This document shows positions 8,013-17,739 of a DNA stretch of 64,000 nucleotides, in pieces (position 1 is the stretch's first letter; every line of letters starts with the position of its first letter). Where the stretch lies: positions 68,838 through 132,837 of the forward strand of contig CAZTKJ010000003.1 of the NCBI GenBank assembly GCA_964614185.1. The letters are read 5' to 3'. The position numbers and the translations under genes were made by a program. The notes beneath the pieces are model-generated. The model was not told the DNA's origin and made no database searches. It saw only the letters and a list, made by a program, of their open reading frames with translations. Source of the DNA: Suilimivivens sp964614185. GTDB taxonomy: Bacteria > Bacillota > Clostridia > Lachnospirales > Lachnospiraceae.

Positions 8013-9551
8013 CTACTTCTTTTCAAAAAGATAATAGGTAAAGACTACTCCGTCCTGCTCCCATTCTTCCTGGGCTGCCAAATCATACTGCTCCCATATG
8101 ATATCGGGATAAGCATCTCTGGCAATTACATAATCAATCTGCCCTTCCCGAATATATCTGTCCTGTTCCGAAAGCACAGTATCCATGATCACCGTCTGGG
8201 TCTGAAACCACTGGCAGGTAGGTACAATATCACAGACTGTGTATAATCCGGCATCCAGACATCCTATATTCAAAAGAGTGGTATTTTCCCCACAGGACAT
8301 TTCCTCCCTCAGCCGGTATAAAAAGTGGTCTTCCTTTTTTACTTTCATGTAGGAAGTATTCATGGAACCGGCATAAATCACCAAAACGCTGATACACAAA
8401 GACAACACGCAGCCAATGACTTGCAGCATATTCATCTTTCTGTGCCATCTGCTTAAAAGTTCTTCTATTCCCCTGCCTATCAGGGCAAGGCCAAGTACTG
8501 TAAATACTGACAGCGGCAGTGCATAGTAGGGAAGTTCGGAACCTCCCACATAAATTCCCAAAAACAGAAAGAAACTAAGGGCCACAATATGAAACTTAGG
8601 AAGGAATCTGTGTTTACCGTCTTTTCCTTTGCTTATCAATTCAAAAATCATTCCCGGAATGACCAGTGCAAAATAGCAAAGATTTTTAAGGATCACCCAA
8701 TATAAGAGCTTTGAAAGGGTATAAATTCTTTCTCCCAGTCCCGGTCCCTCTCCGTTTAGATTGCTGTATGCAAACACATTGATATAAACATATCCCCAGT
8801 ACCAGTAATACAGTGCATTTTTGATCACAAAATAAATGATCCAGGGTAAAAAGGGCACCGCCATGCCCAACAGGAAAATGAGACAGGCCTTCACTCCTCC
8901 CAGAAAATCTTTACGTGCCAAAAAGGCAAATGCAACGGACATCATCCATGCAAAGAAAAATCCCAGCACGGTAAATTTAATATTGGCTGTCATGCCCGCC
9001 AGAAGGCCGGCAATAAACAATGTCCTGCCCTTCATATCATGATCCGGATATTCCTTCTTAAAATAGTTAAGAGAAAGATACAGTCCCCATATCAAAAAGG
9101 GCAGACACATTTCTTCTGCACTGCCTCCCCAGTAAAAGCTCTGGGATACAAAGGATGCTGCCAGCGCCAGAGGCGAAAGTACCAAGGCAGTGTTTCTTTT
9201 TACATAGAGCTGCAAAATCCTGCCGATTCCCAGAAGGTCAGCTGTTGCTAAGATCCATTCCAGAATGAATACTCCTTTAAAGGTAGTGTGGGATACCATG
9301 TACGCCAGTCCATAAAAGAAATAAAGATACATTCCTTTCTGGTCAAATACGTCACGATAGGGCACTTTTCCGTTAAACAGAGCTTTTCCCACAGAAAAAT
9401 AGCTATTGGCATCATTCCAGTCATTACAGGGATAAAGAAGCGATGATCGGGAAGCAAATAACAGAATTACCCCTGCCGCCACTGTAAAATATAAAAATTC
9501 CTGCCAGTCAAATGAGGTCAGTCTCTTTTCCTTGTTCCTTAAATCCATCAT
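8013..9551 (-). CDS. GT-C type glycosyltransferase-like membrane protein
   Basis: A 512-residue protein with about eleven membrane helices and a short soluble tail. The first outside loop, NDWNDANSYFSVGKALFNGK then VPYRDVFDQKGMYLYFFYG, matches the PMT/GT39-like pattern of acidic residues that bind a polyprenyl-phosphate sugar donor. The protein likely transfers a single sugar outside the membrane. It is the first gene of a leftward run including the split GT-C pair, MBOAT and SGNH genes, with only 32 bp to the next one. An AGGA site precedes the double ATG. Acceptor and sugar are unknown. Confidence 0.75.
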   Translation of the reverse strand: MMDLRNKEKRLTSFDWQEFLYFTVAAGVILLFASRSSLLYPCNDWNDANSYFSVGKALFNGKVPYRDVFDQKGMYLYFFYGLAYMVSHTTFKGVFILEWILATADLLGIGRILQLYVKRNTALVLSPLALAASFVSQSFYWGGSAEEMCLPFLIWGLYLSLNYFKKEYPDHDMKGRTLFIAGLLAGMTANIKFTVLGFFFAWMMSVAFAFLARKDFLGGVKACLIFLLGMAVPFLPWIIYFVIKNALYYWYWGYVYINVFAYSNLNGEGPGLGERIYTLSKLLYWVILKNLCYFALVIPGMIFELISKGKDGKHRFLPKFHIVALSFFLFLGIYVGGSELPYYALPLSVFTVLGLALIGRGIEELLSRWHRKMNMLQVIGCVLSLCISVLVIYAGSMNTSYMKVKKEDHFLYRLREEMSCGENTTLLNIGCLDAGLYTVCDIVPTCQWFQTQTVIMDTVLSEQDRYIREGQIDYVIARDAYPDIIWEQYDLAAQEEWEQDGVVFTYYLFEKK

Positions 9552-9693
9552 TGTACAAATCCTATCTTAAATCAGTTTCGTATATACTTTTTCATTTTAC
9601 ACTAATTTAATAAGAAGCACTAGTATCTATTTTCCATTTCAGATATACTATGTATCAGAAACCAAACAACACATATGGAACAGGATATTATTT

Positions 9694-12600
9694 ATGAAAT
9701 TTCAAACAATAATACAAAGAAAATACATCACCGCAGCAATCATTTTTTTGATTCTAATTCTTCTTATATCAGGACTTTTCTATTTCCTGATTCCACATAC
9801 TCATTCGGGAAACAACGTAATCATTGAACATCTTCGGACGTGTCATCTGGAAAATCCTATAGGTATTGATGAAGAAATACCTACTTTCAGCTGGCAAATG
9901 GAGGGAAACCGCCGTGGTCTTTCCCAAAGTGCATATCGCATTGTGCTTGCTGCTTCTTTAGAGGATCTGAATCACGGCAATTATATATGGGACAGCAACA
10001 AGGTATTTACTTCCCAATCTACAGGCATTCCTTATGACGGCAGCGCTTTATCACCAATGAGCCGCTATTACTGGCAGGTAACAGTCTGGGATGAGAAGGA
10101 TAAACCTTTTTCCTCTATGGAAGAAGCTTTTTTTGAAACAGGTCTGATGGGAAGCGGTATGCCAAATGCCAAGTGGATTTCTGCTCCCCAAAATACATTG
10201 GCTGCTGCTTTTTCAGAAAATGATCTTGTTTATTCCATCCACTATGACATGGAAGTTACAAACACCGCTGCCAGCTTCCTATTTGGAGCTGATGGAGGAC
10301 GATATGGGGAAATCTATCTATGTCAGATCAAAAATGATGACCAAAAGGCTTCTTTTACCCTTCAGAAAATGGAAGGGGGAAATTTTGTAAATCTATCAGA
10401 ATCTGAAATGGAAATTGACATTACAGATTATCGCGCAGAAAGTAATTCTTCTTCTTTTTCTGTAGATTTAGAAATTGACCACGAGATGCTCTTTGTCACC
10501 ATCAATAACAAAAATACCGGTAATTATGTGATTGAAAGCAGACCGGTTGCCGCTATCGGCTGCTACAAAAGTCGTGGAACTTCTTATGCTTATCTTGATA
10601 ATGTGCTGGTAAAAAATGCTTCCGGCCAAATATTATATCAGGAAGACTTCAGCAAACAAGAAAATATTTTTACCCCCTATTATACTGCCATAGACTCAGA
10701 GCGGCTTAAAATCGGCAGCGGAATGATATTGACACCGTATCATGAAAATCCTGCTCCACTTTTTCATAAAGAATTTCTATTGCAGGATAAAGAAATCAAA
10801 GAGGCACGAATTTATATGACAGCTCTTGGAAGCTTCTCTCTTATCTGCAATGGCCAATCCGTTTCAGATGAGTACTTTGCTCCCGGTAAACCGGTATACA
10901 ACCGTGAACTCACCTACACAACCTATGATGTTACTTCTCTCTTAGTTCCTGCCAGGAATAATGCAATCGGTATCACTCTGCTTCACGGCTGGTATGACAG
11001 AGCTGTAGGGTATCCGGAGATATGGAATCCCTGGGGAGATAAAAATGCCCTTCTTGGTATGCTTCGGATTACCTATAACGATGGCACGATCCAAACCATT
11101 GTAACTGATGAAAGTTTTCTCTGCAGCCTTGATGGGCCTATTCGTGAAGATGATATCTATCAGGGTGAATTCTATGATGCCTCTCTTGAACAGGAAGACT
11201 TCGGAAATATTGGTTTTTCCCATGAAAATTGGACTGCTGCAGAAACAGATTCAATAGATGCTGCCTATTTTTCCCTGCCTCTTAGGGGCAAAGCAAATGA
11301 ACCCATCCAATGCGTTAAAAAACTTACTCCCATATCTGTATCAGAACCTTGTGAAAATGTATTTGTCTATGACTTTGGACAGAATTTTGCCGGAACATGC
11401 TGCATTGAAGTTAACGGAGAGGCCGGACAGATTCTAACTTTGCGCTATGGAGAAATTCTTAATACAGATACTATGGACAACTGTGATGATATGATTGGAA
11501 CCATCTGGACAGAAAATCTTTTGACTGCGGAAGCTACCGACTATTACATCTTAAAAGGAAACAAAGAGGGAGAACTCTTTGAACCCAAATATACTTATCA
11601 TGGTTTCAGATATCTGCAGATCACAGGTCTTGACAATCCGCTGCCTCTTGAAAATGTCACAGGTATTGTCCTTTCTTCTGACTTAGAGCAGACAGGTAGT
11701 TTTGAATGTTCCAATGAATTATTAAATCAGTTTTATCAAAATACTATATGGAGTCAGCGGAGCAACTTTATGGATAATCCTACTGACTGTTCCCAGCGCG
11801 ATGAACGCCATGGATGGGCAGGCGATGCTCAAATTTATTCGCTGACAGCCTCTTATCATATGAATACTTATGCCTTTTACAGAAAATACCTTAGAGACTT
11901 ACAGCTCCTTCAATCGGAAGGAGGTTCCTTCCCCGATATGGCGCCTCGGAATTTCGCTACCGAATGGGATGGCACCGGAGGCAGTGGTTCTAATAATTGC
12001 TGGGGTGATGCTCCCATCATCATTACCTGGAATCTGTATACCCAATATGGTGACCGTACCATCATCGAAGAGAATTACGATGCTCTTTGTAAATGGATGA
12101 ATGTGCTGATCGATACCAGTGATAATTATATTCGCAGTTGGGGTGGCAGCTATGGCGATCATCTTTCTTTAGAGGATACTCCTTCTGATCTATCCGATAC
12201 TGCCTGGTGTGCTCATTCTGCTGATTTGCTTTCTAAAATGGCCATCATACTGGATAAGCCGGAAGATGCCGCCTATTATCAGCAAATTTTCACGAATTAC
12301 AGGACCGCCTGGCAAAATGCTTACGTACAATCTGACGGCATAACTACTTGTGATACACAGACTTCCTATGTTCTTGGTCTTGCCTTTGACTTGTTTTCAG
12401 AGGAACAGAAGCATGCTGCTGCAGACAGGTTAAATGCCTTGGCTGAATATAGCGGTTATCATATCCATACCGGTTTTTCCGGAATCAGTTATCTGTTTCC
12501 TGCTCTTGTAAAATATGGATCAACAGATACTGCCTATGCATTCCTTTTGCAGGAAGATTATCCCTCTCTTCTGTACCCGGTAAAATATGGCGCCACTACA

Positions 12601-13053
12601 ATTTATGAACAACTTTCCGGATATACTGTATCTTCGGATACCTCCTGCCATTATGATGGTTCCTTGAACCACTATGCATTTGGGTCTCCTGCGGCTTTTC
12701 TCTATACTGATATTTTAGGTATAAAAAACGATGAAAACGATCCGGGATATCATCACATTTTATTAGAGCCTAATATAGGCGGAAACCTTACTTATGCAAA
12801 AGGCTGCTATGAAAGCACCTATGGCCCTATTTCCGTAGAGTGGGAACAAACCGATATGGGATATTGCTTTTATATTGAAATTCCTGCTAATACCAGCGCT
12901 TGTTTAAAACTGCCTTTGCCCGGGAATGGCGGTTCCTACCTGGAAAGCGATCATACTATAGAAAATGCCGAAGGAGTGGAGTATCTTGGTATAGAAGGAA
13001 ATAAAGCAGTATTTGAAATTGACTCAGGAGCCTATTACTTCTCTTCTAAATAG
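9694..13053 (+). CDS. Membrane-anchored alpha-L-rhamnosidase, GH78
   Basis: A 1119-residue protein with an N-terminal membrane anchor (about residues 13-32) and no sorting signal. Residues 45-150 form the usual N-terminal beta-sandwich (ENPIGIDEEIPTFSWQ; YRIVLAASLED; SPMSRYYWQVTVWDE). The catalytic (alpha/alpha)6 barrel contains DNPTDCSQRDERHGWAGDAQ, around residues 696-712, where the Asp/Glu residues of the DERxGWxGD motif are the GH78 acid machinery. About 160 residues between 155 and 315 form an extra concanavalin-like insert. The enzyme releases terminal L-rhamnose. Sitting in an envelope cluster, it may trim the cell's own rhamnose-containing polymer; plant glycosides are the alternative. 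Confidence 0.88.
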   Translation: MKFQTIIQRKYITAAIIFLILILLISGLFYFLIPHTHSGNNVIIEHLRTCHLENPIGIDEEIPTFSWQMEGNRRGLSQSAYRIVLAASLEDLNHGNYIWDSNKVFTSQSTGIPYDGSALSPMSRYYWQVTVWDEKDKPFSSMEEAFFETGLMGSGMPNAKWISAPQNTLAAAFSENDLVYSIHYDMEVTNTAASFLFGADGGRYGEIYLCQIKNDDQKASFTLQKMEGGNFVNLSESEMEIDITDYRAESNSSSFSVDLEIDHEMLFVTINNKNTGNYVIESRPVAAIGCYKSRGTSYAYLDNVLVKNASGQILYQEDFSKQENIFTPYYTAIDSERLKIGSGMILTPYHENPAPLFHKEFLLQDKEIKEARIYMTALGSFSLICNGQSVSDEYFAPGKPVYNRELTYTTYDVTSLLVPARNNAIGITLLHGWYDRAVGYPEIWNPWGDKNALLGMLRITYNDGTIQTIVTDESFLCSLDGPIREDDIYQGEFYDASLEQEDFGNIGFSHENWTAAETDSIDAAYFSLPLRGKANEPIQCVKKLTPISVSEPCENVFVYDFGQNFAGTCCIEVNGEAGQILTLRYGEILNTDTMDNCDDMIGTIWTENLLTAEATDYYILKGNKEGELFEPKYTYHGFRYLQITGLDNPLPLENVTGIVLSSDLEQTGSFECSNELLNQFYQNTIWSQRSNFMDNPTDCSQRDERHGWAGDAQIYSLTASYHMNTYAFYRKYLRDLQLLQSEGGSFPDMAPRNFATEWDGTGGSGSNNCWGDAPIIITWNLYTQYGDRTIIEENYDALCKWMNVLIDTSDNYIRSWGGSYGDHLSLEDTPSDLSDTAWCAHSADLLSKMAIILDKPEDAAYYQQIFTNYRTAWQNAYVQSDGITTCDTQTSYVLGLAFDLFSEEQKHAAADRLNALAEYSGYHIHTGFSGISYLFPALVKYGSTDTAYAFLLQEDYPSLLYPVKYGATTIYEQLSGYTVSSDTSCHYDGSLNHYAFGSPAAFLYTDILGIKNDENDPGYHHILLEPNIGGNLTYAKGCYESTYGPISVEWEQTDMGYCFYIEIPANTSACLKLPLPGNGGSYLESDHTIENAEGVEYLGIEGNKAVFEIDSGAYYFSSK

Positions 13054-13140
13054 CCTTCTGCTGCTTGACGCTGTTTTAATTCAATGTTAGTATTAATAAG
13101 TTAAATCACTATTAAAACCCTATCTATAAAGGAGACGACT

Positions 13141-14127
13141 ATGTCAGTTAAATTTCACAATTTCGGAGGTACACTGGGCTGGAATCTCCAAAAAAGATTC
13201 CCCAAGCTTTCTTCTGAAAGTTATTTGAAACTACAGTTCCTTACCCGCAATAAGCTGCAGGAACAGTATATAAATTATTTTTTAAAAGATGAGGATATTC
13301 CAAAGCCTCTGGTAGTCAATCTGGAAACCATCAATCGCTGCAACAGTACCTGCTCTTTCTGTACTGCTAATAAGAATGCCGAGAAGCGTCCTTACAAAAG
13401 AATGGAAGATTCTTTATTCTACAGCATTATTGACCAGCTTCACGACTGGGATTACAAAGGACATCTGACTCTTTACGGAAACAACGAGCCTTTCCTTGAT
13501 ACCAGAATTGTGGAATTCCATAAATATTGCAGGGAAAAGCTGCCTGACAGCTTTATCTTCTTATCCAGTAACGGTCTTCTTCTGACTGTGGACAAGGTAT
13601 TAGAGATCATCCCTTATGTGGATCAGCTGATTATCAATAACTATTGCCGCGATATGAAGCTCCACGACAATGTACAGGAAATTTATGATTATGCCAAATC
13701 CCATCCGGAAGAGTTTGAAAATGTGGAACTTCTGATTCAGATGCGCTATATGGATGCAGTTCTTACCAACCGTGCCGGAAGCGCTCCCAACAAGCAGAAC
13801 TCTCAAAAAATCATTAAAGAGACCTGTCTTATGCCCTATACGGATATGTTTATTTTCCCTGACGGAAGAATGGGTATCTGCTGCTGTGATAATTTTGAAG
13901 CAACTACTTTAGCCGACCTGAATGTAACTCCCCTAAAGGAAGCATGGAACAGCGAAGAATACAAGAAACTCAGAGCTGCTATCAGAAAGAGCCGTGGAGA
14001 TTTCGCATTCTGTAAGTACTGCGATTTCATTGATGCCGGACTTCGTATGGATGTGGTGGATGATACATTAAAACACAGAGATGCAAATCACGGAGCAAGA
14101 CAGTCATTATTCCGCAAGAAACATTAA
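13141..14127 (+). CDS. Radical SAM/SPASM domain protein
   Basis: A 328-residue cytosolic enzyme. The [4Fe-4S] site is CNSTCSFC (C67, C71, C74; a Cx3Cx2C motif), followed by the GNNEPFLD and LSSNGLLL strands of the SAM-binding barrel. A C-terminal SPASM-like region (ETCLMPYTDMFIFPDG, GICCCDN, FCKYCDF) can hold a second cluster. An AAAGGAG site precedes the ATG. It stands alone 87 bp after the rhamnosidase. SPASM enzymes modify peptides or other large substrates, but no precursor peptide is seen next to it, so the substrate is open; polysaccharide-linked members also exist. Confidence 0.85.
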   Translation: MSVKFHNFGGTLGWNLQKRFPKLSSESYLKLQFLTRNKLQEQYINYFLKDEDIPKPLVVNLETINRCNSTCSFCTANKNAEKRPYKRMEDSLFYSIIDQLHDWDYKGHLTLYGNNEPFLDTRIVEFHKYCREKLPDSFIFLSSNGLLLTVDKVLEIIPYVDQLIINNYCRDMKLHDNVQEIYDYAKSHPEEFENVELLIQMRYMDAVLTNRAGSAPNKQNSQKIIKETCLMPYTDMFIFPDGRMGICCCDNFEATTLADLNVTPLKEAWNSEEYKKLRAAIRKSRGDFAFCKYCDFIDAGLRMDVVDDTLKHRDANHGARQSLFRKKH

Positions 14128-14142
14128 GAAAAATTTTCTATA

Positions 14143-14376
14143 AGGGTTTGGGTGTCAAAAGTCCTGTGTGCAAATTGATGCTGTCAGATTGCACAAAAGA
14201 ATTGTGTATACTCATTGCACGAAACATTCCGATGAGCTTTTTAAAACAAAAATCGTGTTCAGCAAAGGCTTCCACGATTTTTAAATCTCATCTCCATCGT
14301 GCACAATCGTCTGCCCCAATTCTTTTGTGCAATCTGACAAACAGCATTTTAAAAGGACTTTTGACACCCAAACCCT
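14143..14376. repeat. 234-bp fold-back (long inverted repeat) element, MITE-like
   Basis: The outer 22 bp (14143-14164, AGGGTTTGGGTGTCAAAAGT..) are a perfect inverted copy of 14355-14376. A second perfect 23-bp pair lies inside (14182-14204 with 14317-14339), then GATGAG/CTCATC, then AAAAATCGTG (14248-14257) with CACGATTTTT (14273-14282). The whole element can therefore fold into one long interrupted hairpin. No open reading frame of note is inside. No clear target-site duplication is visible at the edges. It could be a miniature transposable element or a structured RNA; it lies between convergent genes. Confidence 0.75.
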
Positions 14377-14392
14377 ATGAGACGAAAAACAA

Positions 14393-14417
14393 GGGCAGTT
14401 CGCGAAGCGAGCTGCCC
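14393..14417. terminator. Bidirectional terminator between convergent genes
   Basis: GGGCAGTTCGC - GAA - GCGAGCTGCCC, an 11-bp stem with one U-G pair on the plus-strand RNA, followed by ATTATTTTT on the plus side and TTGTTTTT on the minus side. Confidence 0.8.
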
Positions 14418-14428
14418 ATTATTTTTCA

Positions 14429-16006
14429 TCAGTCAACTTCTCCGGCTTCCGGAGTCTTTGTTTCCTCATGATATTCTTTTTCCGTATTTACATTCCAGAT
14501 ATTGGTCTTATTTTTTTCACCTGACAGAATGTTCTTGACTGTTTCAAAAGAAGTAACCATAGAGTGGTCAATATTATTATAACGGTGCTGGCCATTACGT
14601 CCCACACAGTACAGATTATCTATGGATTTCAAGTAATCTATCAGTGTATCAATTTCATTATAGGTGTCAAAGTAAGCAGGATAAGCTTTCTTGACCTTTT
14701 CCATATGAGTATCGAGAACTACATCTGCACTGTCAATCAGGCCCATTTTGATCATTTCTTCTACGCCGACTTTGGAAAATTGCTCTTCTGTCATGTTCCA
14801 GAACTCATCTCCCTCATTGACAAAGTATTCCAGACCGATCCAAACGGTATTTTGCAGATCCTTGATCATATAAGGAGACCAGTTGTTATAAATCTGGAAA
14901 CGTCCTAATTTAACGGTTCTGTCCTGAACATATACCCAGCAGTCAGGAACAATATTATTAACGGTCTTTAAGTTTGTCTTATTTACCAGATTGATCTTCG
15001 GAACCAAAACTCCCAGAGTCATATAATCACGATAAGGAAGGCCTGCTGCGATTCTGGCAGGTTCGGAAGGCACATCATTCATGCCTGCAACCAAATCCTT
15101 CACCGGCATGGAAGAAATAAAGTAATCGCCCTCCATCACATGTTCCTCGCCATCCTTTTCGTAGGTTAGTGATGTAATGATGTTTTCTGCATTCTTATGA
15201 AGCTTCGTTACTTTGGCATTTTTAATAATGGTTCCGCCAAGCTTCTCTATTTCCTCTGCAGTTACATCCCATAACTGCCCGGGTCCAAGCTTCGGGTACT
15301 TAAATTCTTCAATGAGAGATGTTTCCACCTTACGGTTTTTCTTTTTGAATTTCTTCTCTAAGATATCTTTAAGGATAGCCATGATGGATAATCCCTTAGT
15401 ACGTTGGGCTCCCCAGGAGGCATCAATTTCACTGGGATGACGTCCCCACAGATTCTCTGTGTAGTATTCAAAAAACAGCGAATACAGTTTACGTCCATAA
15501 CGGTTAATATAGAAATTCTCCAGATTATCATCAGGCCTTTTATGCAGGAGCGCTGCAAGATAACTGAATCCCACCTGCATGGTGGTAATAAATCCCATAT
15601 TGGTCAGAGTTTCTAACTTTAATGAGATTGGATAATCATAAAATTTAGAATCAAAGTAGATGCGGGACACACGATGCCTTGTCAGCATAACGCGGTCTTC
15701 TTTTTCAGGGTCGGGACCGCCTTTGGAAAGAGGCATGGGTCGGTTTAAAATAATATCATCATAGGTAGGCGCTCCCTGCATGGGAAGCATCTTATCCCAC
15801 CATTCATTTACTTCCGGAATTTTGGAAAAAAAGCGGTGTCCGCCCATATCCATGCGGTTTCCTTTATAATTTACAGTTTTGGAAATACCTCCAAAACAGT
15901 CGCTTTCTTCAAATACTGTTACCTCAATGTCCTTTGATTTTGTTAAAAGCTCGTAAGCTGCAGTCAGTCCCGCAGGACCTGCACCAATAATAAGCGCTTT
16001 TTTCAT
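14429..16006 (-). CDS. FAD/NAD(P)-dependent oxidoreductase, amine-oxidase/UGM-like
   Basis: A 525-residue protein starting MKKALIIGAGPAGLTAAYEL, a Rossmann GxGxxG dinucleotide site at the N-terminus, then FEESDCFGGISKTVNYKGNR and the MDMGGHRFFSK segment typical of the HemY/UDP-galactopyranose-mutase-like group found in polysaccharide loci. A C-terminal second FAD contact, VGRNGQHRYNNIDHSM, is also present. The ATG at 16006 follows AGGG; 30 codons of upstream open frame lack support. It follows the six-gene glycan operon after 185 bp. A sugar-nucleotide or polyprenyl-sugar substrate is inferred only from context. Confidence 0.75.
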   Translation of the reverse strand: MKKALIIGAGPAGLTAAYELLTKSKDIEVTVFEESDCFGGISKTVNYKGNRMDMGGHRFFSKIPEVNEWWDKMLPMQGAPTYDDIILNRPMPLSKGGPDPEKEDRVMLTRHRVSRIYFDSKFYDYPISLKLETLTNMGFITTMQVGFSYLAALLHKRPDDNLENFYINRYGRKLYSLFFEYYTENLWGRHPSEIDASWGAQRTKGLSIMAILKDILEKKFKKKNRKVETSLIEEFKYPKLGPGQLWDVTAEEIEKLGGTIIKNAKVTKLHKNAENIITSLTYEKDGEEHVMEGDYFISSMPVKDLVAGMNDVPSEPARIAAGLPYRDYMTLGVLVPKINLVNKTNLKTVNNIVPDCWVYVQDRTVKLGRFQIYNNWSPYMIKDLQNTVWIGLEYFVNEGDEFWNMTEEQFSKVGVEEMIKMGLIDSADVVLDTHMEKVKKAYPAYFDTYNEIDTLIDYLKSIDNLYCVGRNGQHRYNNIDHSMVTSFETVKNILSGEKNKTNIWNVNTEKEYHEETKTPEAGEVD

Positions 16007-16191
16007 GTTATCCCTGTACCTTTCAATTTTATAAGTATGTTCAACTCTGTTATTTTTATTTTCTTTATCCCATTGACCTTGCAAACATTGTATCACAGAA
16101 CTCCGGCAGTGTCCATCTTAACAAAGTCGTTAGAAACCCTGATATATACATTCTGCCCAGTCAAGTCCCACCGTAAACAACGTTCCTGATT

Positions 16192-17739
16192 TCATTCTTT
16201 TACCCGTACAGTGTCAATGTCGTAAAAACGGCAAAGTCCCCTATTCTCCCAATCTTCCGGATCTTTTTTGATATCTGAAAAATAAATCAGCTCAGGCTGG
16301 GCGGGAAGAGGTTCCACTACTACATCTTTTTCCCCACTGCCATAAATTTCTATTCTGGCTCTTCTAGCCTCTCCATAGGCTTTGGCACTGCCGTTTGCCA
16401 GATCCGTTACTGCGGAACTGAATACAAAATAATGGGGTTCAGGTATTACAGTCACTGCTGATGCCAGGACGAAAAATACAAGACAGCTCAAAATACACCA
16501 AAGTTCGCTTGAAGAAAATCCTTCCTGCTTTTCTGCTCCATCCTTCAAGGCTTTCTGATTCTCTACTTTCCGTCTTACCCATCCTGTTACATAGCCGACA
16601 CAAAGAGTCAGCACCAGAATATACATGGTATAGGTCAATGCCTGCAGCCTTGCCGCCTCCATGCTGCCTACTGCAAATAAGGGCGGTGTCATCATAGCAG
16701 ATACCAGACAATATCCAAATACAACAACAAATACCGGATAAGAAAATGAAAATTTCACCTGTTTTGCTATCTTATAGAACAGCGGAACCAATGCAATAAC
16801 CAATAAAAGCACCGGCCAGCCGGACCATTCATTGACACAGTAATCAAGACAATAGTAAAAGGAAACAAGCACTGCCTTGATAGGATTCATACCATTTGCC
16901 TGCTCTGCTCTTACCCAGTTTCCGGGAGCTGCTACATTCAATATAAAGCCAAGATAATAAAATCCTATGGGAATAAGGAGACTTCTATATGCTCCCCACT
17001 TTTTCAAAGCTGTAATAAGGCAGATTGCCGTCAGCAGCACAATAGCGCCGTTTAAAGCCGTCATCTGATTGCCTCCTGCCGTCAGGAATCCCAGGATCGA
17101 AGCAGATGTCAAATCAAAAATCCGCTTTTTCCCTGTATCCCGGGCAGCCGACAGCAACAGTCCGTAAAAAAACAGGCAGAAACTGTGAACCAGCATATAG
17201 TTGGCAGCACCGCTGTACCAGTAAAAAGCTTCTACACGCCCTGTCATACGCTGCACCGTAACAAACAGCATCAGCATAATAATACAATTGGATAAATACT
17301 TATCAGCTCTGCACACCTTTACCAAAATGGTCTTCAGCAGATAAAAGGTAGACAAACTAAGCATGATAAGCATGATCCATACAGTAGCCACATAAGCTCT
17401 TTCTCCAAAGGTATTAGGCGGCAGCGCCATCAGGAAGTTGGAGGTAAAATATCCCATCCAGGTCAGCCAGTCTTCAACAGCCCTTGCAATCCCGGCAAAG
17501 ACAGTTGCAAAAAGAGAATGGGTTGTTACAAAAGCCTGTCTGCAGCTGCTTCCGATAGAATAATCATCTGCACTTGGATAGTTGTAATATCCAATCCACA
17601 ACAACGGAATCAGGCTGATTCCATAAATTATAGTCAAAAACAATGAAAGCCTCCGAGGGGTAACTTCTCTTTTGATAGTATTTCCCCATCCACTGACTCT
17701 CATTGCAAGAGTCTGATTTCGGTTATCATTTTTCTTCAT
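16192..17739 (-). CDS. Polytopic envelope protein (DUF6056-like), likely GT-C type
   Basis: A 515-residue protein with about ten membrane helices. Its first outside loop, IGYYNYPSADDYSIGSS, carries an acidic ADDY motif like that of GT-C glycosyltransferases, and the tail after the last helix ends LCRFYDIDTVRVKE. From memory it fits DUF6056 proteins. The start at 17739 has an AGGAG site 6 bp upstream and overlaps the 3' end of the aminotransferase gene by 14 bp, so it is the last cistron of the six-gene operon. Probably adds a sugar to a lipid-linked or polymeric acceptor outside the membrane. Confidence 0.65.
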   Translation of the reverse strand: MKKNDNRNQTLAMRVSGWGNTIKREVTPRRLSLFLTIIYGISLIPLLWIGYYNYPSADDYSIGSSCRQAFVTTHSLFATVFAGIARAVEDWLTWMGYFTSNFLMALPPNTFGERAYVATVWIMLIMLSLSTFYLLKTILVKVCRADKYLSNCIIMLMLFVTVQRMTGRVEAFYWYSGAANYMLVHSFCLFFYGLLLSAARDTGKKRIFDLTSASILGFLTAGGNQMTALNGAIVLLTAICLITALKKWGAYRSLLIPIGFYYLGFILNVAAPGNWVRAEQANGMNPIKAVLVSFYYCLDYCVNEWSGWPVLLLVIALVPLFYKIAKQVKFSFSYPVFVVVFGYCLVSAMMTPPLFAVGSMEAARLQALTYTMYILVLTLCVGYVTGWVRRKVENQKALKDGAEKQEGFSSSELWCILSCLVFFVLASAVTVIPEPHYFVFSSAVTDLANGSAKAYGEARRARIEIYGSGEKDVVVEPLPAQPELIYFSDIKKDPEDWENRGLCRFYDIDTVRVKE

